In this document: positions 42,024 through 56,106 of the stretch, in pieces
How positions within the stretch are numbered: the stretch's first letter is position 1
How the letters are laid out: each line of letters begins with the position of its first letter
NCBI RefSeq assembly: GCF_020379485.1
Contig: NW_026014868.1
Location: 102,001 to 166,000, forward strand
DNA from: Brassica napus
Lineage: Eukaryota > Streptophyta > Magnoliopsida > Brassicales > Brassicaceae
Reading direction: 5' to 3'
Length of the DNA: 64,000 nt
Notes under the pieces: model-generated
Databases searched by the model: none
What the model was told of the DNA's origin: nothing
What the model saw: the letters and a program-made list of their open reading frames with translations, nothing else
Position numbers and translations under genes: made by a program

Positions 42024-45000
42024 GACACCCACGGACATCCTGTGTGTACTGAACAGACAGCCCACGTGGGCCAAAATCACCCGAACAGTCCACAGGAAGG
42101 GCCAGCGTGCTTAGTCCAAGGACCAGCGTGCTGATATGTGTACTAATGGACAGCCACATACGTCCTGTGTGTGTGCTGACGGACACACACAGACACGAAC
42201 GGACAACCACAGACTTCCTGTGTGTGCTGACGGACAGCCACGGACGTCTTCTGTGTGCTGGCGAACACCCACTGACGTCCTGTGTGTACTGAACAGACAA
42301 CCCACGTGAGCCAAAATCACCCAAACAATCCACGGGAAGGGCCAGCGTGCTGAGTCCAAGGATCAACGTGCTGATATGTGTACTGATGGACAGCCACGGA
42401 CGTCTTGTGTGTGCTGACGGACACACACGAACACACACAGACAGCCACAGACGTCATGTGAGTGCTGACGGACACACACGAACGTTTTGTTTGTGCTGAC
42501 GGACACCCACGGACGTCCTGTGTGTGCTAACGAACACACACGAACAGCAACGGACGTCCTGTGTCTGCTGACGGACAGCCACATACAGCCACGGACGTCC
42601 TGTGTGTGCTGGCGGACACCCACGGACGTCCTGTGTGTACTGAACAAACAGCCCACGTGGGCCAAAATCACCCAAACAGTCCATGGGAAGGGCCAGCGTG
42701 CTGATTCCAAGGACAAACGTGCTTATATGTGTACTGATGGACAGCCACGAACGTCCTGTGTGTGCTGACGGACACACACGGACACAGATGGACAGCCACA
42801 GACGTCCTGTGTGTGCTGACGGACACACACGGACGTCCTGTTTGTGCTGACGGACACCCTCGGACGTCCTGTGTGTGCTGACGAACACACACGGACACAC
42901 ACGGACAGCAACATACGTCCTGTGTGTGCTGACGGACAGCCACAGACAGTCATGGACGTCCTGTGTGTGCTGACGGACACACGCAGACACGAACGGACAA
43001 CCACAGACATCCTGTGTGTGCTGATGGACAGCCACGGACGTCCTGTTTGTGCTGGCGGACACCCACGGACGTCCTGTGTGTACTGAACAGACAGCCCACG
43101 TGGGCCAAAATCACCCAAACAATCCACGGGAAGGGCCAGCGTGCTGAGTCCAAGGACCAACGTGCTGATATGTGTACTGATGGACAGCCACAGACGTCCT
43201 GTGTGTGCTGGCGGACAGCCATGGACGTCCTATGTGTACTGAACAGACAGCCCACGTGGGCCAAAATCACCCAAACAGTCCACGGGAAGGGCCAGCGTGC
43301 TGAGTCCGAGGACCAACGTGCTGATATTTGTACTGATGGACTGCCACGGATGTCCTGTGTGTGTTGACGGACACACACAGACACACACAGACAGCCACAG
43401 ACGTCCTGTGTGTGCTAACGGACACACACGGATGTCATGTTTATGCTGACGGACACCCACAGACGTCCTATGTGTGCTGATGATGGACACACATGGACAG
43501 CCACTGACGTCCTGTGTGTGCTGACGGACAGCCACAGACAGCCATGGACGTCCTGTGTGTGCTGGCGGACACCCACGGACGTCCTGTGTGTACTGAACAG
43601 ACAGCCCACGTGGGCCAAAATCACACAAACGTGCTGATATGTGTACTGATGGACAGCCACGAACGTCCTGTGTGTGCTGACGGACACACACGGACACAGA
43701 CGGATAGCCACGGACGTCCTGTGTGTGCTGACGGACACACACGGATGTCCTGCTTGTGCTGACGGACACCCTCGGACGTCCTGTGTGTGCTGACGAACAC
43801 ACACGGACACACACGGACGGCCACGGACGTCCTGTGTGTGCTGACGGACAGCCACAGACAGCCACAGACGTCCTGTGTGTGCTGGCGGACAGCCACAGAC
43901 GTCCTATGTGTACTGAACAGACAGCCCACGTGGGCCAAAATCACCCAAACAGTCCACGGGAAGGGCCAGCGTGCTGAGTCCAAGGACCAACGTTCTGATG
44001 GACTGATGGACTGCCACGGATGTCCTGTGTGTGCTGACGGACACACACGGACACACACAGACAGCCACAGACGTCTGTGTGTGCTAACGGACATACACGG
44101 ATGTCATGTTTATGCTGACGGACACCCACAGACCTCCTGTGTGTGCTGATGGACACACATGGACAGCCACTGACGTCATGTGTGTGCTGACGGACAGCCA
44201 CATACAGCCATGGACGTCCTGTGTGTGCTGGCGGACACCCACGGACGTCCTGTGTGTACTGAACAGACAGCCCACGTGGGCCAAAATCACCCAAACAGTC
44301 CACAGAAAGGGACAGCGTGCTGAGTCCAAGGACCAACGTGCTGATATGTGTACTGATGGACAGCCACGAACGTCCTGTATGTGCTGACGGACACACACGG
44401 ACAGCCACGGACGTCCTGTGTGTGCTGACGGACACACATGGACAGCCACGGACGTCCTGTATGTGCTGACGGACACACACGGACGTCCTGTTTGTGCTGA
44501 CGGACACACACGGACGTCCTGTTTGTGCTGACGGACACACACGGACGTCCTTTTTGTGCTGATGGACACACACGGACGTCCTACGTGTGCTGACGGACAC
44601 ACACAAACGTCCTGTTTGTGCTGACGGACACACACGGACGTCCTATGTGTGCTGACGGACACACACGAACACACACGGACGTCCTGTTTGTGCTGACGGA
44701 CACCCTCGGACGTCCTGTGTGTGCTGACAAACACACACAGACACACACGGACAGCAACAGACGTCCTGTGTGTGCTAACGGACAGCCACGGACGTCCTGT
44801 GTGTGCTGACAAACACACACGGACACACACGGACAGCAACATACGTCCTGTGTGTGCTGACGAACAGCCACAGACAGTCATGGACGTCCTGTGTGTGCTG
44901 ACGGACACACACAGACACGAACGGACAACCACAGACATCCTGTGTGTGCTGATGGACAGCCACGGACGTCCTGTTTGTGCTGGCGGACACCCACGGACGT

Positions 45001-48000
45001 CCTGTGTGTACTGAACAGACAGCCCACGTGGGCCAAAATCACCCAAACAATCCACGGGAAGGGCCAGCGTGCTGAGTCCAAGGACCAACGTGCTGATATG
45101 TGTACTGATGGACAGCCACAGACGTTCTGTGTGTGCTGGCGGACAGCCATGGACGTCCTATGTGTACTGAACAGACAGCCCACGTGGGCCAAAATCACCC
45201 AAACAGTCCACGGGAAGGGCCAGCGTGCTGAGTCCGAGGACCAACGTGCTGATATTTGTACTGATGGACTGCCACGGATGTCCTGTGTGTGTTGACGGGC
45301 ACACACAGACACACACAGACAGCCACAGACGTCCTGTGTGTGCTAACGGACACACACGGATGTCATGTTTATGCTGACGGACACCCACAGACGTCCTATG
45401 TGTGCTGATGATGGACACACATGGACAGCCACTGACGTCCTGTGTGTGCTGACGGACAGCCATGGACGTCCTGTGTGTGCTGGCGGACACCCACGGACGT
45501 CCTGTGTGTACTGAACAGACAGCCCACGTGGGCCAAAATCACACAAACGTGCTGATATGTGTACTGATGGACAGCCATGAACGTCCTGTGTGTGCTGACG
45601 GACACACACGGACACAGACGGATAGCCACGGACGTCCTGTGTGTGCTGACGGACACACACGGATGTCCTGCTTGTGCTGACGGACACCCTCGGACGTCCT
45701 GTGTGTGCTGACGAACACACACGGACACACACGGACGGCCACGGACGTCCTGTGTGTGCTGACGGACAGCCACAGACAGCCACAGACGTCCTGTGTGTGC
45801 TGGCGGACAGCCACGGACGTCCTATGTGTACTGAACAGACAGCCCACGTGGGCCAAAATCACCCAAACAGTCCACGGGAAGGGCCAGCGTGCTGAGTCCA
45901 AGGACCAACGTTCTGATGGACTGATGGACTGCCACGGATGTCCTGTGTGTGCTGACGGACACACACGGACACACACAGACAGCCACAGACGTCTGTGTGT
46001 GCTAACGGACATACACGGATGTCATGTTTATGCTGACGGACACCCACAGACGTCCTGTGTGTGCTGATGGACACACATGGACAGCCACTGACGTCATGTG
46101 TGTGCTGACGGACAGCCACAGACAGCCATGGACGTCCTGTGTGTGCTGGCGGACACCCACGGACGTCCTGTGTGTACTGAACAGACAGCCCACGTGGGCC
46201 AAAATCACCCAAACAGTCCACAGAAAGGGACAGCGTGCTGAGTCCAAGGACCAACGTGCTGATATGTGTACTGATGGACAGCCACGAACGTCCTGTATGT
46301 GCTGACGGACACACACGGACAGCCACGGACGTCCTGTGTGTGCTGACGGACACACATGGACAGCCACGGACGTCCTGTATGTGCTGATGGACACACACGG
46401 ACGTCCTGTTTATGCTGACGGACACACACGGACGTCCTGTTTGTGCTGACGGACACACACGGACGTCCTTTTTGTGCTGATGGACACACACGGACGTCCT
46501 ACGTGTGCTGACGGACACACACAAACGTCCTGTTTGTGCTGACGGACACACACGGACGTCCTATGTGTGCTGACGGACACACACGGACACACACGGACGT
46601 CCTGTTTGTGCTGACGGACACCCTCGGACGTCCTGTGTGTGCTGACAAAGACACACAGACACACACGGACAGCAACAGACGTCCTGTGTGTGCTAACGGA
46701 CAGCCACGGACGTCTTGTGTGTGCTGACGGACACACACAGACACGAACGGACAACCACAGACATCCTGTGTGTGCTGATGGACAGCCACGAACGTCCTGT
46801 GTGTGCTGGCGGACACCCATGGACGTCCTGTGTGTACTGAACAGACAGCCCACTTGGGCCAAAATCACCCAAACAATCCACGGGAAGGGCCAGCGTGCTG
46901 AGTCCAAGGACCAACGTGCTGATATGTGTATTGATGGACAGCCACAGACGTCATGTGTGTGCTGACGGACACCCACGGACGTCTTGTGTGTGCTGACGGA
47001 CACACACGGACACACACGAACAGCATCGGACGTCCTGTGTGTGCTGACGGACAGCCACAGACAGCCACGGACGTCCTGTGTGTGCTGGCGGACACCCACG
47101 GACGTCCTGTGTGTACTGAACAAACAGCCCACGTGGGCCAAAATCACCCAAACAGTCCACGGGAAGGGCCAGCGTGCTGATTCCAAGGACAAACGTGCTG
47201 ATATGTGTACTGATGGACAGCCACGAACGTCCTGTGTGTGCTGACGGACACACACGGACATAGAAGGATAGCCACGGACGTCATGTGTGTGCTGACGGAC
47301 ACACACGGATGTCCTGTTTGTGCTGACGGACACCCTCGGACGTCATGTGTGTTCTGACGAACACACACGGACACACACGGACAGCCACGGACGTCTTGTG
47401 TGTGCTGACGGACAGCCACAGACAACCACGGACGTCCTGTGTGTGCTGGCGGACACCCACGGACGTCCTGTGTGTACTGAAAAAACAGCCCACGTGGGCC
47501 AAAATCACCCAAACAGTCGACGGGAACGGCATGCGTGCTGAGTCCAAGGAAAAATGTGCTGATACGTGTACTGATGGACAGCCATGAACGTCCTGTGTGT
47601 GCTGACGGACACACACGGACACACACAGACAGCCACGGACGTCCTGTGTGTGCTGACGGACACACACGGACATCCTGTTTGTGCTGACGGACACACACGG
47701 ACGTCATGTTCGTGCTGACAGACACCCTAGGACGTCCTGTGTGTGCTGACAGACACACACGGACAACCACGGACGTCTTGTGTGTGCTGACGGACAGCCA
47801 CAAACAGCCACAGACGTCCTGTGTGTGCTGGCGGACACCCACGGACGTCCTGTGTGTGCAGGCGGACACCCACGGACGTCCTGTGTGTACTGAACAAACA
47901 GCCCACGTGTGCCAAAATAACCCAAACAGTCCACGGGAAGGGCCAGCGTGCTGATATGTGTACTGATGGACAGCCACGGACGTCCTCTGTGTGCTGACGG

Positions 48001-48836
48001 AAACACACGGACACACACGGACACACACGGACTGCCACAGACGTCTTGTTTGTGCTGACAGACACACACAGACGTTCTGTGTGTGCTGACAGACACACAC
48101 GGACGTCCTGTGTGCTGACGGACACCCACAGACGTCCTGTGTGTACTGATGGACACCCACAGACGTCCTGTGTGTACTGAACAGACAGCCCACTTGGGCC
48201 AAAATCACCCAAACAGTCCACGGGAAGGGCCAGCGTGCTGAGTCAAAGGACCAACGTGCTGATATGTGTACTGATGGACAGCCACGGACGTCCTGTGTGA
48301 GCTGACGGACACACACAAACAGCCACTGACGTCCTGTGTGTGTTGACGGACATCGACGGATAGCCACAGACGTCCTGTGTGTGCTGGCGGACACCCACAG
48401 ACGTCCTGTGTGTACTGAATAGACAGCCCACGTGGGCCAAAATCACCCGAACAGTCCACGGGAAGGGCCAGCGTGCTGAGTCCAAAGAACAGCTTGCTGA
48501 TATGTGTACTAATGGACAGCCACATACGTCCTGTGTGTGTGCTGACGAACACACACAGACACAAACGGACAGCCACAGACGTCCTGTGTGGGCTGACGGA
48601 AAGCCACAAACGTCCTGTGTGTGCTGGTGGACACCCACGAACGTCCTGTTGTACTGAACAGACAACCCACATGGGCAAAAATAATCCAAACAATCCACGG
48701 GAAGGGCCAGCGTGCTGAGTCAAAGGACCAACGTGCTGATATGTGTACTGATGGACAGACACAGACGTGCTGTGTATGCTGACGGACACACACGGACAGC
48801 CACAGACGTCCTGTGTGTGTTGATGGACAGCCACGG
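42024..48836. repeat. Complex satellite array, block 4 (6.8 kb)
   Basis: This block has the same satellite anchors and ~31 bp subrepeats. Here anchors are spaced more widely (up to ~600-700 bp), because runs of subrepeats such as GACGTCCTGTTTGTGCTGAC are expanded. A ~1.92 kb segment is tandemly duplicated inside it (42880-46720). It ends at CRM element 2 with TSD CACGG. The longest open frame is 48394-47144 on the - strand (416 codons) and is pure repeat. Confidence 0.92.
42880..46960. repeat. Higher-order tandem duplication of satellite (~1.92 kb period)
   Basis: About 42880-44800 and 44808-46720 match nearly base for base over dozens of subrepeats. They share rare variants such as GATGATGGACACACATGG (near 43480 and 45408) and TTCTGATGGACTGATGGACT (near 43992 and 45910). 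Offsets are 1928 and then 1918 because of a 10-base difference near 43530. A third partial copy follows to ~46960. Confidence 0.85.
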
Positions 48837-50040
48837 TGATACAGGCCGGGATTCAGACTGCTCAATTGGACGGTCAGAGGTTCAAGAACCGGACTCGACA
48901 GGACGGAGGACGGACAGACGGACGGACGGACGGATGGACGGACGGCTAGGGCGCGGCTTGGTCGGATGCGGGGGATGGAGATGGCCGATCTGGTTCCTGA
49001 AACAAATGAGAAATATTTTTATGAGTTTTATGAATCAAAATGATGAACATGAAGAATACTAAATGAAAAATAAAGAACAGAAAGTAAATATGATTTTTTA
49101 TAGGCTTTTATATCAATGGATGATCTATAACTATATGATGCTGAAATGAAACAAAAACAAGAGAAGGATAGAGATGGAGGATGGATTCAAGTTGCTGGAT
49201 GTGTATCTCTCTCAACAAGAACAATGGATGGAGGTGGATAGCTATGGGATTTGGCTTGCTGGATGTGTATCACTCTCAAGGCAAATCGATGGATGGATGG
49301 AGGTGAAGAATCGCCACAAGCTTGGTGGTTGAAGCTTGATAAGACTCGGCTGCTCTCTCTTGTTTCTCACAGAAAAAGACTTAGGGTTTTAGGTTTGCAA
49401 AGCCAAATTATTTCGTAAAAGACTTGAGGCAAAAATCGCCAACCACATAGAGTTATATAGGGTTTATCCCTTATGGGACTCAAAGATAAAAAGGCCTTAA
49501 ACAAGCTGGCCAAAAATAAGGCTGAAACAATAGCCCAAAGTCTTAACCAAATAAATTAAAATAAACCAGACATCTGGTTGTCGGTTTGAGAAGGCCTAGA
49601 CCAAGGCTAATAGCATGCTTGCATGTTGCCTCATTAAAACCTTACCAAGAAAACCCAATGGGACAAAACTTGGTGAGAAAAGAGTACAACACATGCTACT
49701 CCCCTTGGTGGTTGGCTAGATCTCAGAACCGGAAAGAGTTGGAGTGGATGAAGTGGGAATTGAATCTGGTCCAAGCTCGGATGTGGAAATGAGAAGTCCG
49801 GCTTGGTTGAGTCTGAACTGGATCGGGCCGGCCGCGTCCTCAACCTTCGTTGGGCCAGCTTGATCTTGAATCTTCAACTGGACCATCTCCTCAATCAGCA
49901 GCTGGTCCTGGTCAGTCTGTCTATCTCGATCAAGAATTTGTAGGACAGCTTTGGTGAAACCTTCTCGCAAGGCCCTGGTTCCACTCCGGGTAGTCGGACC
50001 GCGCCTAACTATAGGAACCTCTACTTGGATGGCCTCATCA
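48837..50040 (-). repeat. 3' LTR of CRM element 2 (1204 bp)
   Basis: It lies between the PPT at 50053-50041 and the TSD. It is longer than its partner mainly because of an expanded GGAC/GACG run near its 3' end (48897-48950). Confidence 0.9.
48897..48950. repeat. GACG tetranucleotide-type microsatellite in CRM LTR
   Basis: A run of GGAC/GACG units (GGACGGAGGACGGACAGACG and onward) that varies in length between the CRM LTRs: ~50 bases here, shorter at 54989-55012 and 30418-30450. Confidence 0.75.
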
Positions 50041-53000
50041 TTCCCTCCCTCTTGAAGAGGTTCTGGCCTCAGAACACCATCATCTGCAAAGTCATCATTA
50101 CTATCTGCATGGAAAGGAGACAACTCCGAGACATTGAAAGTATGTGAAATTTTAAATTCAGCTGGGAGGTCAAGGATATAGGCATTGTCGTTGATCTTCT
50201 TTAGGATGCGGAATGGTCCTGTCCCACGAGGAGAAAGCTTGGACTTCTGGGCTTCTGGAAACCTCTCTGGCCGCATGTGTAACCACACCAAGTCTCCGGG
50301 TTTGAACAGCACCTCCTTCCTCTTCTGGTCATACTTGGCCTTGACCTTAGTCTCCTTGTCCTTCAAGTGCATGTTCTTAACAAACTCTGCCTTGGCGACT
50401 CCATCACGACTGCGGTACATGGAGCTGGGCAGTTCGGTGAAGTCTAAAGGAGTCTCTGGCTGAAACCCATAAACAATCTCAAAAGGTGACAGGTTAGTAG
50501 TAGAGTGCTTAGCGTGGTTATAAGCAAACTCAACAAAATGCAAACAAGATAACCAATTTCTTAAATTCTTACCGACCGTAGTTCTCAACAGTTGAGAGAG
50601 TGTACGCTTTACTACCTCAGTTTGGCCGTCGGTTTGGGGATGGGAAGTGGTCGAGAATAGTAGCTTGGTTCCGAACTTGCCCCATAGTGTCTTCCAGAAA
50701 TGGCTGAGGAACTTGGCATCACGGTCAGACACAATGGTTCGAGGAACTCCATGTAGTCGGACCACTTCTTTGAAGAATAGGTCGGCTGTCTGAGTGGCAT
50801 CATTTGTGGTGTTACAGTCTATGAAATGGGCCATCTTGGAGAACCTGTCTACCACTACAAAAATGGAATCCTTGTGGTTTATCTTGGGTAAACCCAGCAC
50901 AAAGTCCATAGAAATGTCTACCCAAGGGTGGTTAGGAATCGGCAATGGCATTTGTAAACTGTAAGGATGTGACCTGGACTTGGTTTTAAGGCAAGTAGTG
51001 CACTTGGCGCATATGCTCTCCACATCCCTCTTCATGTTTGGCCAAAAGAAATGTTCAGTTAGGACACTCAAGGTCTTGTCCCGACCAAAGTGTCCCATGA
51101 GGCCGTCACCATGGGCCTCCCGAACCAGCAGTTCCCTCATGGCTCCTTTGGGAATGCACAACCTCTTTCCCTTGAACAGGAACCCCTCATGCTGGTAGTA
51201 TGGTCCGAAAGCCCCCTTCTCAGTGTTCCTGAAAACTTCATTAAAATCAAGATCAGTGGCATAAAATTCTTTAATATGTTCGAATCCCATGATCTTGGCC
51301 TCCATGGTCACAATGAGAGTGTGTCTCCGGGACAGTTCATCGGCCACCACATTGTCTTTGCCCTTCTTGTACTTGATCACATAGGGAAAGGTCTCCACGA
51401 ACTCGAGCCATCTGTCGTGCCTCTTCTTTAGTGTGGTCTGTCCTTCAAGTGCTTAAGTGTCTCATGATCTGTATGAATAACAAATTCCATAGACAAAAGG
51501 TAATGCTGCCAAGTTTCAAGGGACCTTACTAGAGCGTATAGCTCTTTGTCATAGGTTGGGTAGTTGAGGGCAGCTCCACTCAATTTCTCACTAAAGAATG
51601 CCACTGGTCTTCCCCCTTGAGTAAGGACAGCTCCAATGCATGTACCTGATGCATCACACTCAATCTCAAAAGTTTTATTAAAATCAGGGAGTGTAAGCAC
51701 GGGTGCATGAGTTAAACTATATTTAAGCTTGTTGAAAGACTCCTCTTGGGCAGGGCCCCAAACAAAGGATACATTCTTCTTGATCACTGAGGTCATGGGA
51801 GCAGCAATGGTGCTGAATTCCTTGACAAACCGCCTATAGAAACTGGCTAGGCCATGGAAACTTCGGACATGCCCAATAGTGGTCGGTGTGGGCCAGTCTT
51901 GGATGGCCTTGATCTTCTCTTCATCGACCTTCAAACCCTGTGAGCTCACAACAAAGCCTAAAAATATTAACTGATCAGTGCAAAATACACACTTCTTGAG
52001 ATTGGCAAAGAGTCCTTCCTGCCTGAGCGCCTTCAAAACCTGTTCTACATGACTAATGTGATTGGATAAGCACTGACTATAGATCAATATGTCATCAAAA
52101 TAAACAACCACAAATTTACCAATGTAGGGCCTTAGAACCTCGTTCATAAGCCTCATGAAGGTGCTAGGGGCGTTGGTAAGACCAAAGGGCATCACCAGCC
52201 ACTCATACAAGCCTCGCTTGGTCTTGAAAGTAGTCTTCCACTCGTCACCCTCCTTCATCCGAACTTGGTGATAGCCACTCCTAAGATCAATCTTGGATAT
52301 CACGGTGGAACCACTCAGTTCATCTAACATATCATCAAGTCTAGGAATGGGGTACCGATATTTTATGGTGATGTTGTTGATGGCTCGGCAATCAACACAC
52401 ATACGCCATGTTCCATCCTTCTTAGGCACCAAGAGGACGGAAACTGCACATGGGCTGAGACTCTCTCGAATGTACCCCTTGTCCATGAGGTCTTGGACCT
52501 GTCTCTCCAGCTCCTTAGCCTCCTCCGGATTGACTCGGTACGCGGCTCGGTTTGGAAGTGGGGAGCCTGGCACAAAGTCTATCTGATGTTTGATGGGGTG
52601 GTAAGCCGGCTGGTATCTCATCAGGGAACACATCCTTGTACTGGTCCATTAGTACTTGCATCTCAGCTGGACAATCTGATGCCTCAAAACCTGCAAAACA
52701 ACCTTCCTTGAAAACCATTAGTAGCACCTGTGTGTCTTGCTGCAATGATTTAATCAATTTACTAGAAGAGATGTAAAGGTTAGTTTTACTAAACAGTCCA
52801 GACTGATCCATGGCCCTTTGCATCTCGTATACCTCTTGTGGACTGAGAGGAGCCAGGCTGTGCTTCTTGTTGTTGTGGGTAAAGCTGTAGATGTTAGTCC
52901 TCCCATGGTGAATGGTCTCCTTGTCAAACTGCCAAGGCCTCCCTAACAGTAGATGCCCGGCTTGCATAGGAACCAAATCACACTTCACCTGGTCCTGGTA

Positions 53001-53267
53001 CTTACCAGTACAAAAGGAAACAACAACTTGCTCCGAGATTTTAAGCTCTGTCTCATCATTGAGCCACTTGAGCTTGTATGGCCTAGGGTGTGGCAACTTT
53101 GCTAGTCCTAATTTTTCAACAAGGTACCTGCTGGCCACATTAGTGCAAGAGGCACCATCAATAATTAGACTACATACCTTGCCCTCCACGCTACATCTTG
53201 TATGGAAGATGTTCTCTCGTTGGACGGTCTCTGGATCAAAGAGAGCACTGAGAGCTCGTCTAACCAC
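49716..53267 (-). pseudogene. CRM pol of element 2, broken by frameshifts
   Basis: Protease (LIIDGASCTNVAS) is in 53267-52515. RT with YFDDILIYS and RNase H are in 52633-51428, and integrase with SDRD and HPQTDGQTE is in 51398-49716, ending inside the 3' LTR. The joins are frameshifts: an 8-base deletion near 52598 relative to element 1, and a one-base loss near 51443 (GTCCTTCAAG against GTCCCCTCAAG). Integrase also shows a short internal deletion in the linker (LKDKETKVKAK). The RT catalytic motif is intact, but no continuous Pol is possible. Confidence 0.87.
50041..50053 (-). other. Polypurine tract of CRM element 2
   Basis: On the - strand it reads AAGAGGGAGGGAA directly before the LTR start TGATGAGG, identical to CRM element 1. 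Confidence 0.8.
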
Positions 53268-53371
53268 CAGCAGCTAACCAGTTTCAGCATAGTCCACTAT
53301 CTCATCACCGGAGTCAGCCATCTCTACATCGGCCTCGTCTTGGGACTCATACTCGCCGTCCGCCTGAAGGA

Positions 53372-54454
53372 TCATGACACGCTTGTTCGGACAGTCCCTG
53401 GCGTAGTGCCCCTTCCCCTGACATTTGAAACAAGTAATATCACGAGTTCTTTGAGCTTGGGCTTGTCCCTTACCTGGTTCGGATGACCTGGTTTGGACTG
53501 GTCGGATTGGCTCTTCTTGAACCGGTTTTCCACTTCAATGGATTTGTTCTTCTCAACCCCTTTGGATCCGGATGGATCCCATGGCGTCTTGTTCCTGGCA
53601 CTAGAGGCGCTCTTCCTTTTAATGTGCTGCTCGGCCTGGATGGCATAGTGGAGGAGATCGTTGAAGTTGATGTAGGTCTGCCTCTCCACCTTGCGAGCAA
53701 TGCGGTCTTGAAGACCTTCCAAGAACTGAGCCATCATAACCTCTTCGGTCTCGCGCGTCCTGAGCTTGTTCTTGAGAGCCTCAAACTCCTCAAAGTACTC
53801 CTCTACGGTCCTAGTACCCTGAGACAACTTGCGAAAACGTTTTAGTAAGTCCCGCTGGTAGTATGAGGGAATATACCTTGAACGGAGCTTAGCTCACATC
53901 TCCTCCCAAGTCCCAATCCTATAGACTCTGCCAACCTCGGCTACTTCTCTGTCCCACCAGGTTAGGGCATTGTCTGTCAGTTGGGCTGCGGCTAGGGCGA
54001 TCTTCTTGGCCTCGGTATAGCGGTAGTACTCAAAGATGTACTCCATGCGCCTCTCCCATTCAATGTAGGCGTCCGGGTTAACCTTTCCAGCAAAGGTTGG
54101 AGGAGTAAGTTTGAGATCCTTGCCTCCTTGCCAAGCTACTTTATCGTCTCGGAATCTCCTTCGGACCGGGCTCCCATCGCCTTGGACCCGATACTCACGT
54201 CCGGCCCATTCGTGCCGCGGCTTGTCCGGTTTGGTACGGTCAGTGTCCGAGTTGTCCTCACTGGATTGGGACTGTTGCTCTTCTGGAATGGGTTGGTTTC
54301 TCCTCCTTGGCTGTGGAGCGTTAGCTCGGTTCCTTCCTGTTATCTGAGCCAGCTGCTCAGTCACAGTAGCCAGTGTGGCTTGGAGTTCAGCATGGTTAGC
54401 CAACAGCTGAGCATTGATCTCGGCTTGTGTTGGTGCTCCATTTAGGTCTCCCAT
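53372..54454 (-). pseudogene. CRM gag of element 2, nonsense and frameshift
   Basis: ATG is at 54454 (MGDLNGAP). The frame is open to TGA at 53896-53894, where element 1 has CGA. It is readable again from about 53893 in the same frame through SQGTRTVEEYFEEF, until a one-base deletion near 53487 (GGATGACC against GGATGAGCC) shifts it before the zinc knuckle. The knuckle sequence itself survives in another frame. Confidence 0.87.
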
Positions 54455-54909
54455 GTCTCCTGCGACAAGAGAGGAAAGAAAGAAAGAGTGATTTGCAAAG
54501 AATCAAAGAAGAAGGAAAGGATATCTAAATAAGGTATGCAATGAATGTAAAACTTCTTTTTTTTTTTTTAAATTTGAGTTTCGAAAAATTTAAAAATGGA
54601 AAGGACAATCTTTCCTTTTTTTTTTTTTGTAAATTGGAAAAACTTGAAGTGCAAGCCAAGAAAAATTAAATGCAATTAAATGGAAATCCGAATCAAAAAA
54701 GGAAAGTAAAAATCGATGGATGCCAAAAACAAGTTACTGGAATGAAAGATGCAAAAAAATGGATCAAAAGATATGCAAGGAAAACCAGTTTGAACTCGCC
54801 AAGAAAAGCAAGAACAAATGCAATTTTTTTTTTTTTGAAAATCAAGAGAATGAACCAAGCAACTAACAAAGTCAAAGGGATAGGATACAACCAAAGGTGT
54901 AGGAGCTTT
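54455..54909 (-). other. CRM element 2 leader between PBS and gag
   Basis: Untranslated leader with three homopolymer T-runs on the + strand, equivalent to 29881-30336. No ORF or RNA gene is seen. Confidence 0.7.
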
Positions 54910-54923
54910 GAGCTCTGATACCA
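54910..54923 (-). other. Primer binding site (initiator tRNA-Met), CRM element 2
   Basis: On the - strand it reads TGGTATCAGAGCTC, three bases after the 5' LTR end at 54927. Confidence 0.9.
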
Positions 54924-54926
54924 AAA

Positions 54927-56106
54927 TGATACAGGCCGGGATTCAGACTGCTCAATTGGACGGTCAGAGGTTCAAGAACCCGACTCGACAGGACGGAGGA
55001 CGGACGGACGGCTAGGGCACGACTTGGTCGGATGCGGGGGATGGAGATGGCCGATCTGGTTCCTGAAACAAATGAGAAATATTTTTATGAGTTTTATGAA
55101 TCAAAATGATGAACAGGAAGAATACTAAATGAAAAATGAAGAACAGAAAGTAAATATGATTTTTTAAAGGCTTTTATATCAATGGATGATCTATAACTAT
55201 ATGATACTGAAATGAAACAAAAACAAGAGAAGGATAGAGATGGAGGATGGATTCAAGTTGCTGGATGTGTATCTCTCTCAACAAGAACAATGGATGGAGG
55301 TGGATAGCTATGGGATTTGGCTTGCTGGATGTGTATCACTCTCAAGGCAAATCGATGGATGGATGGAGGTGAAGAATCACCACAAGCTTGGTGGTTGAAG
55401 CTTGATAAGACTCGGCTGCTCTCTCTTGTTTCTCACAGAAAAAGACTTAGGGTTTTAGGTTTGCAAAGGCAAATTATTTCATAAAAGACTTGAGGCAAAA
55501 ATCGCCAACCACATAGAGTTATATAGGGTTTATCCCTTATGGGACTCAAAGATAAAAAGGCCTTAAACAAGCTGGCCGAAAATAAGGCTGAAACAATAGC
55601 CCAAAGTCTTAACCAAATAAATTAAAATAAACCAGACATCTGGTTGTCGGTTTGAGAAGGCCTAGACCAAGGCTAATAGCATGCTTGCATGTTGCCTCAT
55701 TAAAACCTTACCAAGAAAACCCAATGGGACAAAACTTGGTGAGGAAAGAGTACAACACATGCTACTCCCCTTGGTGGTTGGCTAGATCTCAGAACCGGAA
55801 AGAGTTGGAGTGGATGAAGTGGGAATTGAATCTGGTCCAAGCTCGAATGTGGAAATGAGAAGTACGGCTTGGTTGAGTCTGAACTGGATCAGGCCGGCTG
55901 CGTCCTGAACCTCCGTTGGGCCGGCTTGATCTTGAATCTTCAACTGGACCATCTCCTCAATCAGCAGCTGGTCCTGGTCAGTCTGTCCATCTTGATCAAG
56001 GATTTGTTGGACAGCTTTGGTGAAACCTTCTCGCAAGGCCCTGGTTCCACTCCGGGTAGTCGGACCGCGCCTAACTATGGGAACCTCTACTTGGATGGCC
56101 TCATCA
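54927..56106 (-). repeat. 5' LTR of CRM element 2 (1180 bp)
   Basis: On the - strand it runs from TGATGAGG (56106), abutting TSD CACGG, to CTGTATCA (54927). A TATA box (TATATAA) on the - strand is at 55525-55519. It contains the duplicated pol C-terminal coding end, which reads through from satellite as a chimeric frame (56492-55782) with no biological support. Confidence 0.9.

Larger units (their letters stand above)
48837..56106 (-). mobile_element. CRM-clade element 2, complete ends (7.27 kb), degenerate coding
   Basis: TSD CACGG lies at 48832-48836 and 56107-56111. The LTRs are 1204 bp (3', 48837-50040) and 1180 bp (5', 54927-56106). PBS, leader, gag, pol and PPT are all present in order on the - strand. 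Coding lesions: one nonsense codon in gag, one-base loss in gag, an 8-base loss between protease and RT, and a one-base loss in RNase H. Excision rejoins satellite blocks 4 and 5 in register. Confidence 0.93.

Noticed and set aside
47144..48394. Long open frames in the satellite (416, 344 and 334 codons; STHRTSV, QHTQDV repeats)
   Set aside because: Several frames on both strands are open at once, all translate the same repeat, lengths follow the array, starts are mostly non-ATG, and no domain is present. The satellite is simply poor in stop triplets.
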